Assembly: GCA_002385605.1 (NCBI GenBank) | Contig: DGDU01000027.1 | Span: 525-11,305, forward strand | DNA: 10,781 bases | Source: Christensenella sp. UBA3944 | GTDB lineage: Bacteria > Bacillota > Clostridia > Christensenellales > DTU072 | Reading direction: 5' to 3' | In this document: one piece after another, positions 1-6,625 of the stretch | How the letters are laid out: each line of letters opens with the position of its first letter | Numbering within the stretch: the stretch's first letter is position 1 | Notes under the pieces: generated by a model | The model's database searches: none | Told to the model about the DNA's origin: nothing | The model's input: only the letters and a program-made list of their open reading frames with translations | Made by a program: the position numbers and the translations under genes

Positions 1-207
1 TTAAGATTATAATATGGGGAGCAACATAAGTCAATATGTTTCTTTTTGAAAAGTTCAGGTTAAGTTTTAATTTTTGTCACAAAAAAATGAATAAAATCGT
101 AGCGTTTTTGCCCGAATTGTAAGAAAAACGGCAAAAACTAAGAATAATCGGGGCAAGCTTTGTATAAATCGGGTTTGGAATAAAATCTAAACTTTATATA
201 AAAAAGT
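1..207. other. Gene-free AT-rich intergenic stretch left of dtd
   Basis: I see no credible coding frame here. The stretch contains the leftward promoter at 6-34, a perfect 9-bp inverted repeat GTTTTTGCC / GGCAAAAAC (104-112 and 130-138) with a 17-nt loop, and a 7-bp AT-rich repeat (189-195 and 203-209) overlapping the dtd stop codon. Either repeat could slow transcription leaving dtd, but neither is followed by a convincing U-run on the minus strand, so I do not call a terminator. Confidence 0.5.
6..34 (-). promoter_or_regulatory. Sigma-A promoter firing leftward out of the window
   Basis: On the minus strand TTGACT (29-34) and TATAAT (6-11) are separated by exactly 17 bases, a near-consensus housekeeping promoter. 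Transcription would start just beyond the left edge, so the gene it serves is not visible. The -35 hexamer lies at the centre of an 18-bp dyad, AACATA-N6-TATGTT (23-40), a plausible repressor site. The hexamers and dyad are read directly; their use is inferred. Confidence 0.6.
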
Positions 208-648
208 TTACTTTTTCGCAAGGATAATCGTTACAGGGCCGTCGTTTACCTGCTCTATGCGCATTGGCGCTCCGAACACCCCTCTTTTTGTTGTGATACC
301 CTGTGCCTCCAGGGCCTCGCAAAACCTGTTGTAAACTTCAAACGCCGTCTGCGGTTTTTCGGCGCCCGTAAAGTCGGGGCGGTTGCCCCTCGAGCAGTCG
401 CCGCACAGCGTAAACTGCGAAACCGCAAGCACCTCGTACCCTAGATCCGATACCGAAAGGTTCATCTTTTCGCTGCAGTCCTCAAAGATACGCATATTGG
501 CGATTTTCTTGGCTAAATAATCGGCGGTTTTTATGTCATCGTCCTTCTCGACCCCGAAAAAGACTACCAGCCCACGCCCTATCTCGGACACATCTATGCC
601 CTCGACAGACAATTTTGCGCTTTTAACCCTTTGTATAACGGCTTTCAT
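208..648 (-). CDS. dtd: D-aminoacyl-tRNA deacylase (DTD)
   Basis: Cytosolic proofreading enzyme that hydrolyses D-amino acids, and in this family also mischarged glycine, from tRNA, recycling the tRNA and protecting translation. At 146 residues it has the usual DTD length and is complete. It shows the N-terminal MKAVIQRV strand, the SQFTL signature at residues 77-81 (the Ser-Gln that lines the active site) and the NDGPVT signature at 135-140 (the Gly-Pro that excludes L-amino acids by backbone chirality). The GVFGAPM segment at 123-129 is also typical. The ATG at 648 is the natural family start; the Shine-Dalgarno upstream is weak. It lies downstream of ku on the same strand, but its own promoter in the 85-base gap suggests independent expression. 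In Bacillota dtd often sits next to relA; that neighbour is not in this window. Confidence 0.96.
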   Translation of the reverse strand: MKAVIQRVKSAKLSVEGIDVSEIGRGLVVFFGVEKDDDIKTADYLAKKIANMRIFEDCSEKMNLSVSDLGYEVLAVSQFTLCGDCSRGNRPDFTGAEKPQTAFEVYNRFCEALEAQGITTKRGVFGAPMRIEQVNDGPVTIILAKK

Positions 649-684
649 ATCACTGTCCCGAATCCGATATCGCTTTCCATAATT

Positions 685-713
685 ATGATATCACAATACA
701 GGCATAGTGACAA
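685..713 (-). promoter_or_regulatory. Sigma-A promoter of dtd
   Basis: On the minus strand TTGTCA (708-713) and TATCAT (685-690) are separated by 17 bases; each hexamer matches consensus at five of six positions. Transcription would start about 30 bases before the dtd ATG. There is no hairpin between the ku stop and this site, so readthrough from ku into dtd is also possible. Confidence 0.6.
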
Positions 714-733
714 TACCAATAATATACGATAAT

Positions 734-1594
734 TTACGCCCTTGCCGCCGCCCTCTTCGCACCGCTTTTCTTGGGCGCGGGCTTATTGGTATCGGCTTCG
801 GCCGCGGGGGCTTTCTGAGCGCTTTTTGCGGGCGTCGTTTTTGCCGTGCTTTGCAGCGTCATCTGCAATGCGTCCATAAGGTCGGCAACCTTGTTTACCC
901 TTTCGGCGGGCGCTTCTATCTCCTTGCCGGCAATCTTGTCCTCTATCGCCTTAAGCAGCCTTTCGCGGTATTCGTCTTTGTACTGCTCCGGCTCGAATGG
1001 CCCGCTCATGTTCTTTATTATCAGCCTGGCTATCTCCAGTTCCTTGCCGTTTTGGTTATATTTAATGTTTTTCGCAGGGTTGGGAAGAAGCTCGTCGTAA
1101 AAATACAGGGTATTAAGGTAAAGTTGCCCGTTGTTTTCCCTTACCGCTATAAGGGTTTCCTTGGTGCCCAGCACGCATTTGGCTATGCCTACCTTATTTT
1201 CCTCCCTCATTGCCTGCACGAGCAGGGCGTAGGCGTTCTCGGCGCCCGTTGGGACTACAAAATACGGCGTATCGTAATATATCGGGTCTATGTCCTCGAG
1301 ATTTACAAACCTTTCGATGGTTATGTTTTTATCCTTTTGGGTCTTGATTTTCTCGAAATCGCTTTCCTCGAAGATTACATATTTGTCGTCCTCGTAGTTA
1401 TATCCCTTTACGATATCCTCCTGCGGGACTTCCTTGCCGCCGCAGTCGACGCAGGTTTTCTTATATTTGATTCTCGACATCGTTTTTTTGTCCAGAAGGT
1501 TAAAGCCGATTTCCTTTCTTTGAGCGCACTTCTGAAGCTGTATGGGTATATACACCAAACCGAAGCTTAACGAACCTTTGTAGCTGTACGCCAT
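734..1594 (-). CDS. ku: Bacterial Ku protein (non-homologous end joining)
   Basis: Homodimeric ring that binds DNA double-strand ends and recruits a LigD-type ligase in bacterial non-homologous end joining. The 286 residues are full length for the family. The Ku core runs from about residue 1 to 245: the N-terminal GSLSFGLVYIPIQL strand, a C48-x2-C51 pair followed by the KEVPQEDIVKGY segment typical of bacterial Ku, the PYFVVP strand near 110-115 and the acidic-helical end of the core near 200-245. From about 251 the tail is low-complexity Ala/Lys/Pro, the usual basic extension that helps DNA binding and sliding. The ATG is preceded by AGAGGA at a short but workable distance. Upstream genes run the same way with a 46-nt gap, so it is probably the last gene of the hydrolase operon. 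No ligD or polymerase domain is in the window. Confidence 0.95.
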   Translation of the reverse strand: MAYSYKGSLSFGLVYIPIQLQKCAQRKEIGFNLLDKKTMSRIKYKKTCVDCGGKEVPQEDIVKGYNYEDDKYVIFEESDFEKIKTQKDKNITIERFVNLEDIDPIYYDTPYFVVPTGAENAYALLVQAMREENKVGIAKCVLGTKETLIAVRENNGQLYLNTLYFYDELLPNPAKNIKYNQNGKELEIARLIIKNMSGPFEPEQYKDEYRERLLKAIEDKIAGKEIEAPAERVNKVADLMDALQMTLQSTAKTTPAKSAQKAPAAEADTNKPAPKKSGAKRAAARA

Positions 1595-1640
1595 AATTCC
1601 TCTTATTATATAATTAGGTTATACATTCAAAGCGAAAAAA

Positions 1641-1832
1641 CTACCTTTTAAGATCGGTAATTACACCGTAGTAATAGTCGAACCTGTGCGGCCTTATGGG
1701 CATGGGGATGTTGTTGTCGAAATACAGCAAAAGACAGGGCGAAATCCCGCGGTATTCCTCTACAAACTCGTACCGCACGAGATGCCCTGTCATAATAAGA
1801 TTGACAGCTTTTGCGTGATAATTAAAGTACAT
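1641..1832 (-). CDS. Conserved small protein of 63 residues, function unknown
   Basis: A short, well-formed protein rich in Tyr, His, Arg and Phe, with the ordered segments YFNYHAKA, GHLVRYEFVEEY, ISPCLLLYF and MPIRPHRFDYY. I recall similar small proteins from Clostridia that carry an automatic 'thermostable hemolysin delta-VPH' label. I consider that label unreliable, and nothing here suggests a haemolysin: there is no signal peptide or membrane segment. The invariant-looking Arg-Pro-His-Arg-x-Asp near the end and the Gly-His-Leu-Val turn suggest a folded cytosolic domain. The possible ribosome site (AAGGGG) sits about 15 bases before the ATG, farther than ideal. It lies between the DUF3298 gene (30-nt gap) and ku (46-nt gap), probably in the same operon. 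Confidence 0.75.
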   Translation of the reverse strand: MYFNYHAKAVNLIMTGHLVRYEFVEEYRGISPCLLLYFDNNIPMPIRPHRFDYYYGVITDLKR

Positions 1833-1862
1833 CGGGGTTAGTTTGCGCCCCTTGCCGCCCTA

Positions 1863-2567
1863 TTAATTACCTTCGTTCTGCGGGCAGATAAACGGGTTGA
1901 GGATCTGGTTGACTGCGTCGTAAGGGATTTCAAAAACCACTATGCCCGTGGAAAACGGCGCGATTTCGTACTGCTGATAATAGATAGCGTACCCGTTTGG
2001 GGTAAGGTAATAGTTATCGGGATTGAAGTTTTTGACTATCAGCTCCTCGTAGTTTTCAAAGAAAACGGGGTTGACTTCCATTATCTTTTTGGCTTCGGTT
2101 AGTATTTGCCCTATGAAGTACTCCCTGTAATCGAAGCCCCTCGGGAAAAACGCCGCGAGAGGCAGCACGCGCCCGTTATTGAGGTTGTAGGTGTCCGACT
2201 TTCTTACCGTGTTCCCGTGCGCCCCGCCCGTGAATTCGTAGCGGTCATAATAGAGGCTCAACAGCCCGCAGGTGTTGAAGGGCGCCGAATACTTCATAAC
2301 AGCCTCAAATGGCCTCACGGGATAATTGTTGGCTATCGACTCTTTGTAAACTCTTACCGCTTCGGGGAAGAGGTTGTAGGCGTTGTTTTTCATGTACTGG
2401 GCAAGCTGCCCACTTATCCTAGCGTTAATCCTTTCTTCGGCTTCCTTGCGCTCGGGCACATCTACGACATAGCTTTCGAAGGACGCGTTAAGAAGTGCAA
2501 TCCCGTCGAATATGTACTCTCTCTCGAACTTTTGCCTGTTAAGAACGGCGGATAAATTATTTTCCAT
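1863..2567 (-). CDS. DUF4163/DUF3298 (RsiV-like) domain protein
   Basis: A 234-residue protein with the DUF4163-DUF3298 arrangement known from the extracytoplasmic parts of RsiV and the PdaC deacetylase. The signature TGGAHGNT is at residues 113-120 and the C-terminal YYQQYEIAPFSTG motif at 196-208. In RsiV this fold binds lysozyme; that function cannot be assumed here. No signal peptide or membrane helix precedes the domain, so as written it is cytosolic, which is unusual for the family. I chose the ATG at 2567 rather than the TTG at 2582: GCGAGG lies 7 bases before the ATG, inside the end of the LysM-GH18 gene, whose stop ends one base before this start. That 1-nt junction implies translational coupling. 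The partner hydrolase suggests a cell-wall or spore-coat setting (inference). Confidence 0.85.
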   Translation of the reverse strand: MENNLSAVLNRQKFEREYIFDGIALLNASFESYVVDVPERKEAEERINARISGQLAQYMKNNAYNLFPEAVRVYKESIANNYPVRPFEAVMKYSAPFNTCGLLSLYYDRYEFTGGAHGNTVRKSDTYNLNNGRVLPLAAFFPRGFDYREYFIGQILTEAKKIMEVNPVFFENYEELIVKNFNPDNYYLTPNGYAIYYQQYEIAPFSTGIVVFEIPYDAVNQILNPFICPQNEGN

Positions 2568-2568
2568 A

Positions 2569-3855
2569 TCAATACCTCGCAATATTAAAATTGTCGCCTA
2601 AGAGCAACCAATTCTGGGGGAACGGGAACCCGATTTTCCAATAACTGATTCCCCTAAGCCCCAGCCTCTTTACCAGGTCGAACTTGGCCTGGATGCTTCT
2701 CGCGTCCTCAAACCATACCTCGTGCGTGCGCCCATCGGCGTCGGTATACCTGAAATGCGGCGCCTGCGCCCTTGTGTCGTAGGAGATTTCCACCCCGTTT
2801 TCGCGGGCTATGTTTATTGACGTCTGCGGGCTTACCGCCCTCGCGAAACTGCCTTGCACGAAGGGCAGCGTCCAGTCGTACCCGTAGAGGTTTTGCCCCA
2901 TTAAAATCTTGTTCGCGGGCATGCGTGAGATGGCGTAGCGGAGCACCTGCTCGACGGGCCCGATAGGCGAAACGGGCATCGCGGGCCCACCGCTGTAGCC
3001 CCATTCGTAGGTCATAATCACCACAAAATCGACGATGTTGCCGAGAGCCCCGTAATCGTGCGCCTCGTACCATTGCCCTGCCTGCTCGTCGCTTGTCTTT
3101 GGGGCAAGGGCAACCGAAATCTGATACCCCTCCGCCCTTATCCTTTGGGCTGCTTCCCTTATAAATTCTATATACGCGCCTTTAAGGTCGGCGGGAATGA
3201 ACTCGAAGTCGAAATGGATATCCGAATATATGCCCGCCGTGTTCGCCTCCAGGATTATGTTATCGATAAGCGCGCTTCTGACAGTCGGATTGGTGAGTAT
3301 CTCCCTCGCCAGCTCGCCCGAAAACTGCCCGTTTCTTATATTCGTTACCGCCATCATAAGGCTGTTGCCGTACGACCTCGCGATAGAGGCGATATCCGCC
3401 GTCGGCGGAGGCGCGAGAGTGCCGTCCGCCCTTACCTGATAGCTGAACGGCGAAAAATATGTAAGATACGGCGCGGCAAGGCGGGCGTCGTCCAGAAGCG
3501 CCTGCGAGGGCCTTGCCCCCGTGACCTCAAAATACGCGTTGGATACGGCGTTTGCCCTCGGCCTGGCGGGAATATACAGCCTCAGCCCCACGCTTAGCGG
3601 GGCGTCGGGGTTAATGTTATTTATTCTCGCTAGCTCCCTGAAATCTATCCCCAGCCTCTGCCCTATTATCCAAAGGCTGTCGCCGGGCTGAACAAAATAG
3701 TACATACCTTGTATGGGTATGACCAAAGCCTGCCCTACAACAAGATTTTCGGGCTGGGGCAACGCGTTGGCCTCGACGATATCGGTAACGCTCGAATTAA
3801 ACGCCCTTGCGATGTTCCAAACGGTATCCCCTGCCCTTACCACATAAATCTGCAT
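2569..3855 (-). CDS. LysM-GH18 spore peptidoglycan hydrolase (SleL/YaaH-like)
   Basis: Two LysM peptidoglycan-binding repeats (about residues 2-47 and 52-96) are followed by a family 18 glycoside hydrolase domain (about 105-428). This is the architecture of SleL/YaaH cortical-fragment N-acetylglucosaminidases of Bacillus spores. The catalytic GH18 motif reads DIHFDFE at 212-218 with the acid Glu218; the substrate-floor strand MTYEW is at 281-285, and the late WFEDARS and ISYWKIGF strands are also present. There is no signal peptide: LysM begins at residue 2, as in SleL, which is made in the mother cell and placed in the spore coat. The ATG has a GGGGGT ribosome site 6 bases upstream. It heads the leftward operon with the DUF3298 gene, the small protein and Ku. 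Full length for the family, no defect seen. The exact bond cut is inferred. Confidence 0.92.
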   Translation of the reverse strand: MQIYVVRAGDTVWNIARAFNSSVTDIVEANALPQPENLVVGQALVIPIQGMYYFVQPGDSLWIIGQRLGIDFRELARINNINPDAPLSVGLRLYIPARPRANAVSNAYFEVTGARPSQALLDDARLAAPYLTYFSPFSYQVRADGTLAPPPTADIASIARSYGNSLMMAVTNIRNGQFSGELAREILTNPTVRSALIDNIILEANTAGIYSDIHFDFEFIPADLKGAYIEFIREAAQRIRAEGYQISVALAPKTSDEQAGQWYEAHDYGALGNIVDFVVIMTYEWGYSGGPAMPVSPIGPVEQVLRYAISRMPANKILMGQNLYGYDWTLPFVQGSFARAVSPQTSINIARENGVEISYDTRAQAPHFRYTDADGRTHEVWFEDARSIQAKFDLVKRLGLRGISYWKIGFPFPQNWLLLGDNFNIARY

Positions 3856-3881
3856 AAAGTTACCCCCGAAAATAGCTAGAA

Positions 3882-3909
3882 TACAATATGAAGCTATCGG
3901 AGAAATTGT
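3882..3909 (-). promoter_or_regulatory. Possible sigma-K-type sporulation promoter of the hydrolase-Ku operon
   Basis: On the minus strand AC (complement of 3908-3909) is followed after 17 bases by CATATTGTA (3882-3890), fitting the Bacillus sigma-K pattern AC-N16/17-CATANNNTA. Transcription would start some 20 bases before the LysM-GH18 ATG. I found no good sigma-A pair in this gap, and late mother-cell expression would suit a SleL-like enzyme. The motif carries little information, so chance is a real possibility. Confidence 0.3.
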
Positions 3910-3927
3910 TACTGCCGCCTAAATAAC

Positions 3928-3953
3928 AAAAAAAGAGAGCTTAAAAAGCTCTC
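3928..3953 (-). terminator. Intrinsic terminator of copA
   Basis: Read on the minus strand, an 8-bp stem GAGAGCTT / AAGCTCTC (3946-3953 and 3935-3942) with a 3-nt loop is followed at once by seven U (3928-3934). It lies 30 bases past the copA stop and insulates the hydrolase operon. Confidence 0.85.
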
Positions 3954-3982
3954 CCGATGAATCCGATTAAGAGGTTTACATA

Positions 3983-4198
3983 TTAATTCTCGACTATCCT
4001 TACTACCTCGTAACCCGCGTCCTCTATGGCGGATTTTATGACATCGTCCGCAAGGGGCTTTGTTAAAGTAATTTTCGCGTGCTTTTTGGCGAGATCAACG
4101 GCGGCGACCAAAACCCCGTCGAGGGACAAAAGGGTCTTTTCCACCCTCATCTTGCAATGGTTGCAGCTCATGCCTTCGATAATTATTGTTTTTTCCAT
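3983..4198 (-). CDS. Internal in-frame start yielding a CopZ-like copper chaperone (candidate)
   Basis: The last 71 codons of copA, from Met768, form a complete heavy-metal-associated domain: GMSCNHC near its N-terminus (residues 9-15 of the short form), a hydrophobic strand after VDLAKKHAK and the terminal AIEDAGYEV. Length and content match free-standing CopZ, the cytosolic Cu(I) chaperone that feeds CopA. The internal ATG at 4198 is preceded by AAAAGGAG (4208-4215) with 9 bases between it and the ATG, one of the best ribosome sites in the window, placed where a separate copZ gene would have it. I infer either that a copZ gene has fused to copA by loss of the copA stop, with the old start still usable, or that both forms are made on purpose. 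The product could equally be only the fused domain. Confidence 0.5.
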   Translation of the reverse strand: MEKTIIIEGMSCNHCKMRVEKTLLSLDGVLVAAVDLAKKHAKITLTKPLADDVIKSAIEDAGYEVVRIVEN

Positions 4199-6499
4199 GG
4201 TTTTATTCTCCTTTTGGGCTTTTTTCTTATTGAAACTTGCCTTAAACAACCTGAGGCGCAGGGCGTTGGTTACCACGAACAAAGAGCTTACGCTCATCGC
4301 GGCGGCCGCAATCATCGGGTTGAGCCTGATATTCAGCCCGACATAAAGCACGCCCGCCGCAAGGGGTATGCACAGCACATTGTAGAAAAACGCCCAGAAC
4401 AGGTTTTCTTTTATGGTGCGGAAGGTGGCTTTGCTTAGCTCGATTGCCGCCGCGGCGTCCCTCAAATCGCTTTTCATCAAAACTATGTCGGCGGACTCTA
4501 TGGCGATATCACTTCCCGCGCCTATCGCAATTCCGACATCGGCAGCAGCAAGAGCGGGAGAGTCGTTAATACCGTCCCCTACCATGGCTACCTTTCTTCC
4601 GGCCGATTTAAGGGTGGATATCTCCCTTTCTTTTCCGTCGGGCAAGACTTCGGCGATAACCTTTATGCCGCCCAACCGCCTCGCAATGGCGCTTGCGGTG
4701 TTTTGGTTATCGCCCGTAAGAAGGATAACCTCCATACCCGCCTTTTTGAAAGACTCAACCGCCTCGACGCTGGTTTCTTTCAGCTTGTCGGCGACAGCGA
4801 TAATCCCTAGCATTTTGCTTTCCGACGCGAAAAACAGCGGTGTCTTACCGTCTTTAGCGAACGCCTCGGCTTTGCCCGTATATTCGGATAAATCCAAACC
4901 TGTTTCTTTCATGTAAGAGGCGTTGCCCGCGAAAACCCTTTCGCCGCCCACTTCGGCGGAAACGCCCTTTCCCGTAACCGATTTGAAATTGGTTGCCTCG
5001 GGTATAACAAGCCCCCTGTTTTTTGCCTCGACTGTAATCGCTTCGGCAAGGGGGTGCTCGCTCATCCTCTCTACCGCCGCCGCTAGCGTAAGAAGCTTGT
5101 TTTCGTCGGTATCTCCGTAAATATCAGTCACCGAAGGCTTGCCTTCGGTAACGGTGCCCGTCTTATCCAAAACGATTGTGTCTATAGAATAAGCCGTCTG
5201 TAAAGCAGCGGCGGATTTTATAAGTATTCCGTCCGATGCCCCTCTGCCCGTGCCCACCATTACGGCAACCGGAGTGGCAAGCCCCAAAGCGCAGGGGCAG
5301 GAGATGACAAGCACGGAGATTGCCATATTAAGTGCAAAATCGAAGCCGTAGCCCGCAATACCCCACGCAAGCCCGACGATAAGGGCAATGCCTATTACAA
5401 CGGGCACAAAGTACCCGCTTATCCTGTCGGCAAGGGCTGCGATTGGGGCTTTTGAGGATGCCGCCTCTTCGACAAGCTCAATTATCCTGGAAAGCGTGGT
5501 ATCCGCCCCCACCTTTTCGGCCTTGAACTTAATAAACCCATTTTTATTTACTGTTGCCGCCATAACCTTGTCGCCCGGCGTCTTTTCGACGGGTATGCTC
5601 TCGCCCGTCAGCGAGGATTGGTCTATCGAAGTGCTGCCCTCGACGATTACGCCGTCGACGGGTATTATCTCGCCGGGGCGGACGATAACGATATCGCCCG
5701 CTTTTATTTCGCCGTAAGGCACTTCGCGCTCGATGCCGTTTTCCTCGATAACGGCGGTTTCCGGCCTTAACTTAAGAAGCTTTCCGATGGCGTCCCCCGT
5801 CTTGCCCTTAGAGCGCGCCTCGAGGTATTTGCCCAAAGTTATAAGGGCGAGAATCATGGCGGCGGACTCGAAATAAAGGTTTTCGGAAAACTCCATAACC
5901 GCCATATGGTTGCCCTGCCCCAAAGCGTGGCCGATTCGGAATATGGCGTAAACGCCGTATAAAAGCGCTGCGAGCGAGCCTGTGGCTATAAGGGTATCCA
6001 TGTTGGGATGCCCGCGGAAGAGCGAGCTAAAGCCCGAGAAATAATATTTTTTGTTTACATATACGATGGGCAAAGTGAGCAGAAACTGCAGGAACACAAA
6101 CGAAACGGCGTTTTGGTGCCCGCTAAGGAATGAGGGAAGCGGCGCACCCAGCATATGCCCCATCGCGACATACATCAAAGGGATAAGGAAGGCAAAGGAA
6201 ATAATCACCCGCTTTTTGGAATCGGCTATCGCCTCATCCGCCGCGTTTACCTTCTTTTGCGCGGGGGCTTCCTTTATGCCCCCGCTTTCCTCTACGGGGC
6301 TCGCCGAGTATCCCGCCTTGGTTACGGCGTCTATTATTGTTTTATCGTCTATAACGCGGGAGGACTCCACAACCATGCTGTTGGTTAAAAGGTTGACATT
6401 TACATTTTCTACGCCATCAACCTTTTGCACAGCCCTCTGCACCGCCGCCGAGCAGGCCGAGCAGGTCATTCCGCCCACATTGTACTTCCGTTTATCCAT
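3983..6499 (-). CDS. copA: Copper-translocating P1B-type ATPase with C-terminal CopZ-like domain
   Basis: Membrane pump that exports Cu(I) using ATP. Domains in order: a heavy-metal-associated domain with GMTCSAC at residues 10-16; transmembrane helices from about 97; the actuator loop with TGES at 298-301; the ion-binding CPC at 401-403; the phosphorylated Asp in DKTGT at 445-449; the SEHPLA nucleotide-binding motif at 480-485; TGDN at 595-598; GDGIND at 641-646; and two last helices with YN (706-707) and MSVSS (735-739), the pattern of the Cu(I) subgroup P1B-1. The pump proper ends near 755. A Lys-rich linker then leads into a second metal-binding domain, GMSCNHC at 776-782, which normally would be a separate CopZ. 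The ATG is preceded by AAGGA at 5 bases. It stands alone with its own promoter and terminator; no csoR or copY gene is nearby. An Ag(I) role is also possible. Confidence 0.96.
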   Translation of the reverse strand: MDKRKYNVGGMTCSACSAAVQRAVQKVDGVENVNVNLLTNSMVVESSRVIDDKTIIDAVTKAGYSASPVEESGGIKEAPAQKKVNAADEAIADSKKRVIISFAFLIPLMYVAMGHMLGAPLPSFLSGHQNAVSFVFLQFLLTLPIVYVNKKYYFSGFSSLFRGHPNMDTLIATGSLAALLYGVYAIFRIGHALGQGNHMAVMEFSENLYFESAAMILALITLGKYLEARSKGKTGDAIGKLLKLRPETAVIEENGIEREVPYGEIKAGDIVIVRPGEIIPVDGVIVEGSTSIDQSSLTGESIPVEKTPGDKVMAATVNKNGFIKFKAEKVGADTTLSRIIELVEEAASSKAPIAALADRISGYFVPVVIGIALIVGLAWGIAGYGFDFALNMAISVLVISCPCALGLATPVAVMVGTGRGASDGILIKSAAALQTAYSIDTIVLDKTGTVTEGKPSVTDIYGDTDENKLLTLAAAVERMSEHPLAEAITVEAKNRGLVIPEATNFKSVTGKGVSAEVGGERVFAGNASYMKETGLDLSEYTGKAEAFAKDGKTPLFFASESKMLGIIAVADKLKETSVEAVESFKKAGMEVILLTGDNQNTASAIARRLGGIKVIAEVLPDGKEREISTLKSAGRKVAMVGDGINDSPALAAADVGIAIGAGSDIAIESADIVLMKSDLRDAAAAIELSKATFRTIKENLFWAFFYNVLCIPLAAGVLYVGLNIRLNPMIAAAAMSVSSLFVVTNALRLRLFKASFNKKKAQKENKTMEKTIIIEGMSCNHCKMRVEKTLLSLDGVLVAAVDLAKKHAKITLTKPLADDVIKSAIEDAGYEVVRIVEN

Positions 6500-6535
6500 G
6501 TTAATCCTTATATTAGTTTGGATTTTTACAATCTA

Positions 6536-6564
6536 ATTGTATAGCCTTAGGGAAAAATTGTCAA
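6536..6564 (-). promoter_or_regulatory. Sigma-A promoter of copA with possible operators
   Basis: On the minus strand a perfect TTGACA (6559-6564) is followed after 17 bases by TACAAT (6536-6541). The spacer contains CCTAAGG, a 7-bp odd palindrome, and a further dyad GTTAG-N6-CTAAC (6571-6586) lies 6 bases upstream of the -35 box. So strong a core promoter on a copper pump implies repression; a CsoR- or CopY-like repressor at one of these sites is my inference, since neither matches a consensus I can state with certainty. Confidence 0.65.
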
Positions 6565-6625
6565 TTGTTTGTTAGATTAGCCTAACTTTTTACGAATAAT
6601 ATCCGTTTTGCGTATGCTTAAGAAA

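Noticed and set aside
707..1570. Long plus-strand open frame of 287 codons opposite ku
   Set aside because: It is a shadow of ku: rich in Phe, Leu, Tyr and Arg without domain order, while the minus strand encodes an unmistakable Ku protein.
1605..1610. TATAAT on the minus strand just before ku
   Set aside because: The -35 is poor, and the transcript would begin at the ribosome binding site itself, so it is unlikely to drive ku.
2568..2582. TTG start at 2582 for the DUF3298 gene
   Set aside because: The ATG at 2567 has GCGAGG at 7 bases; the TTG overlaps the previous gene and has no ribosome site.
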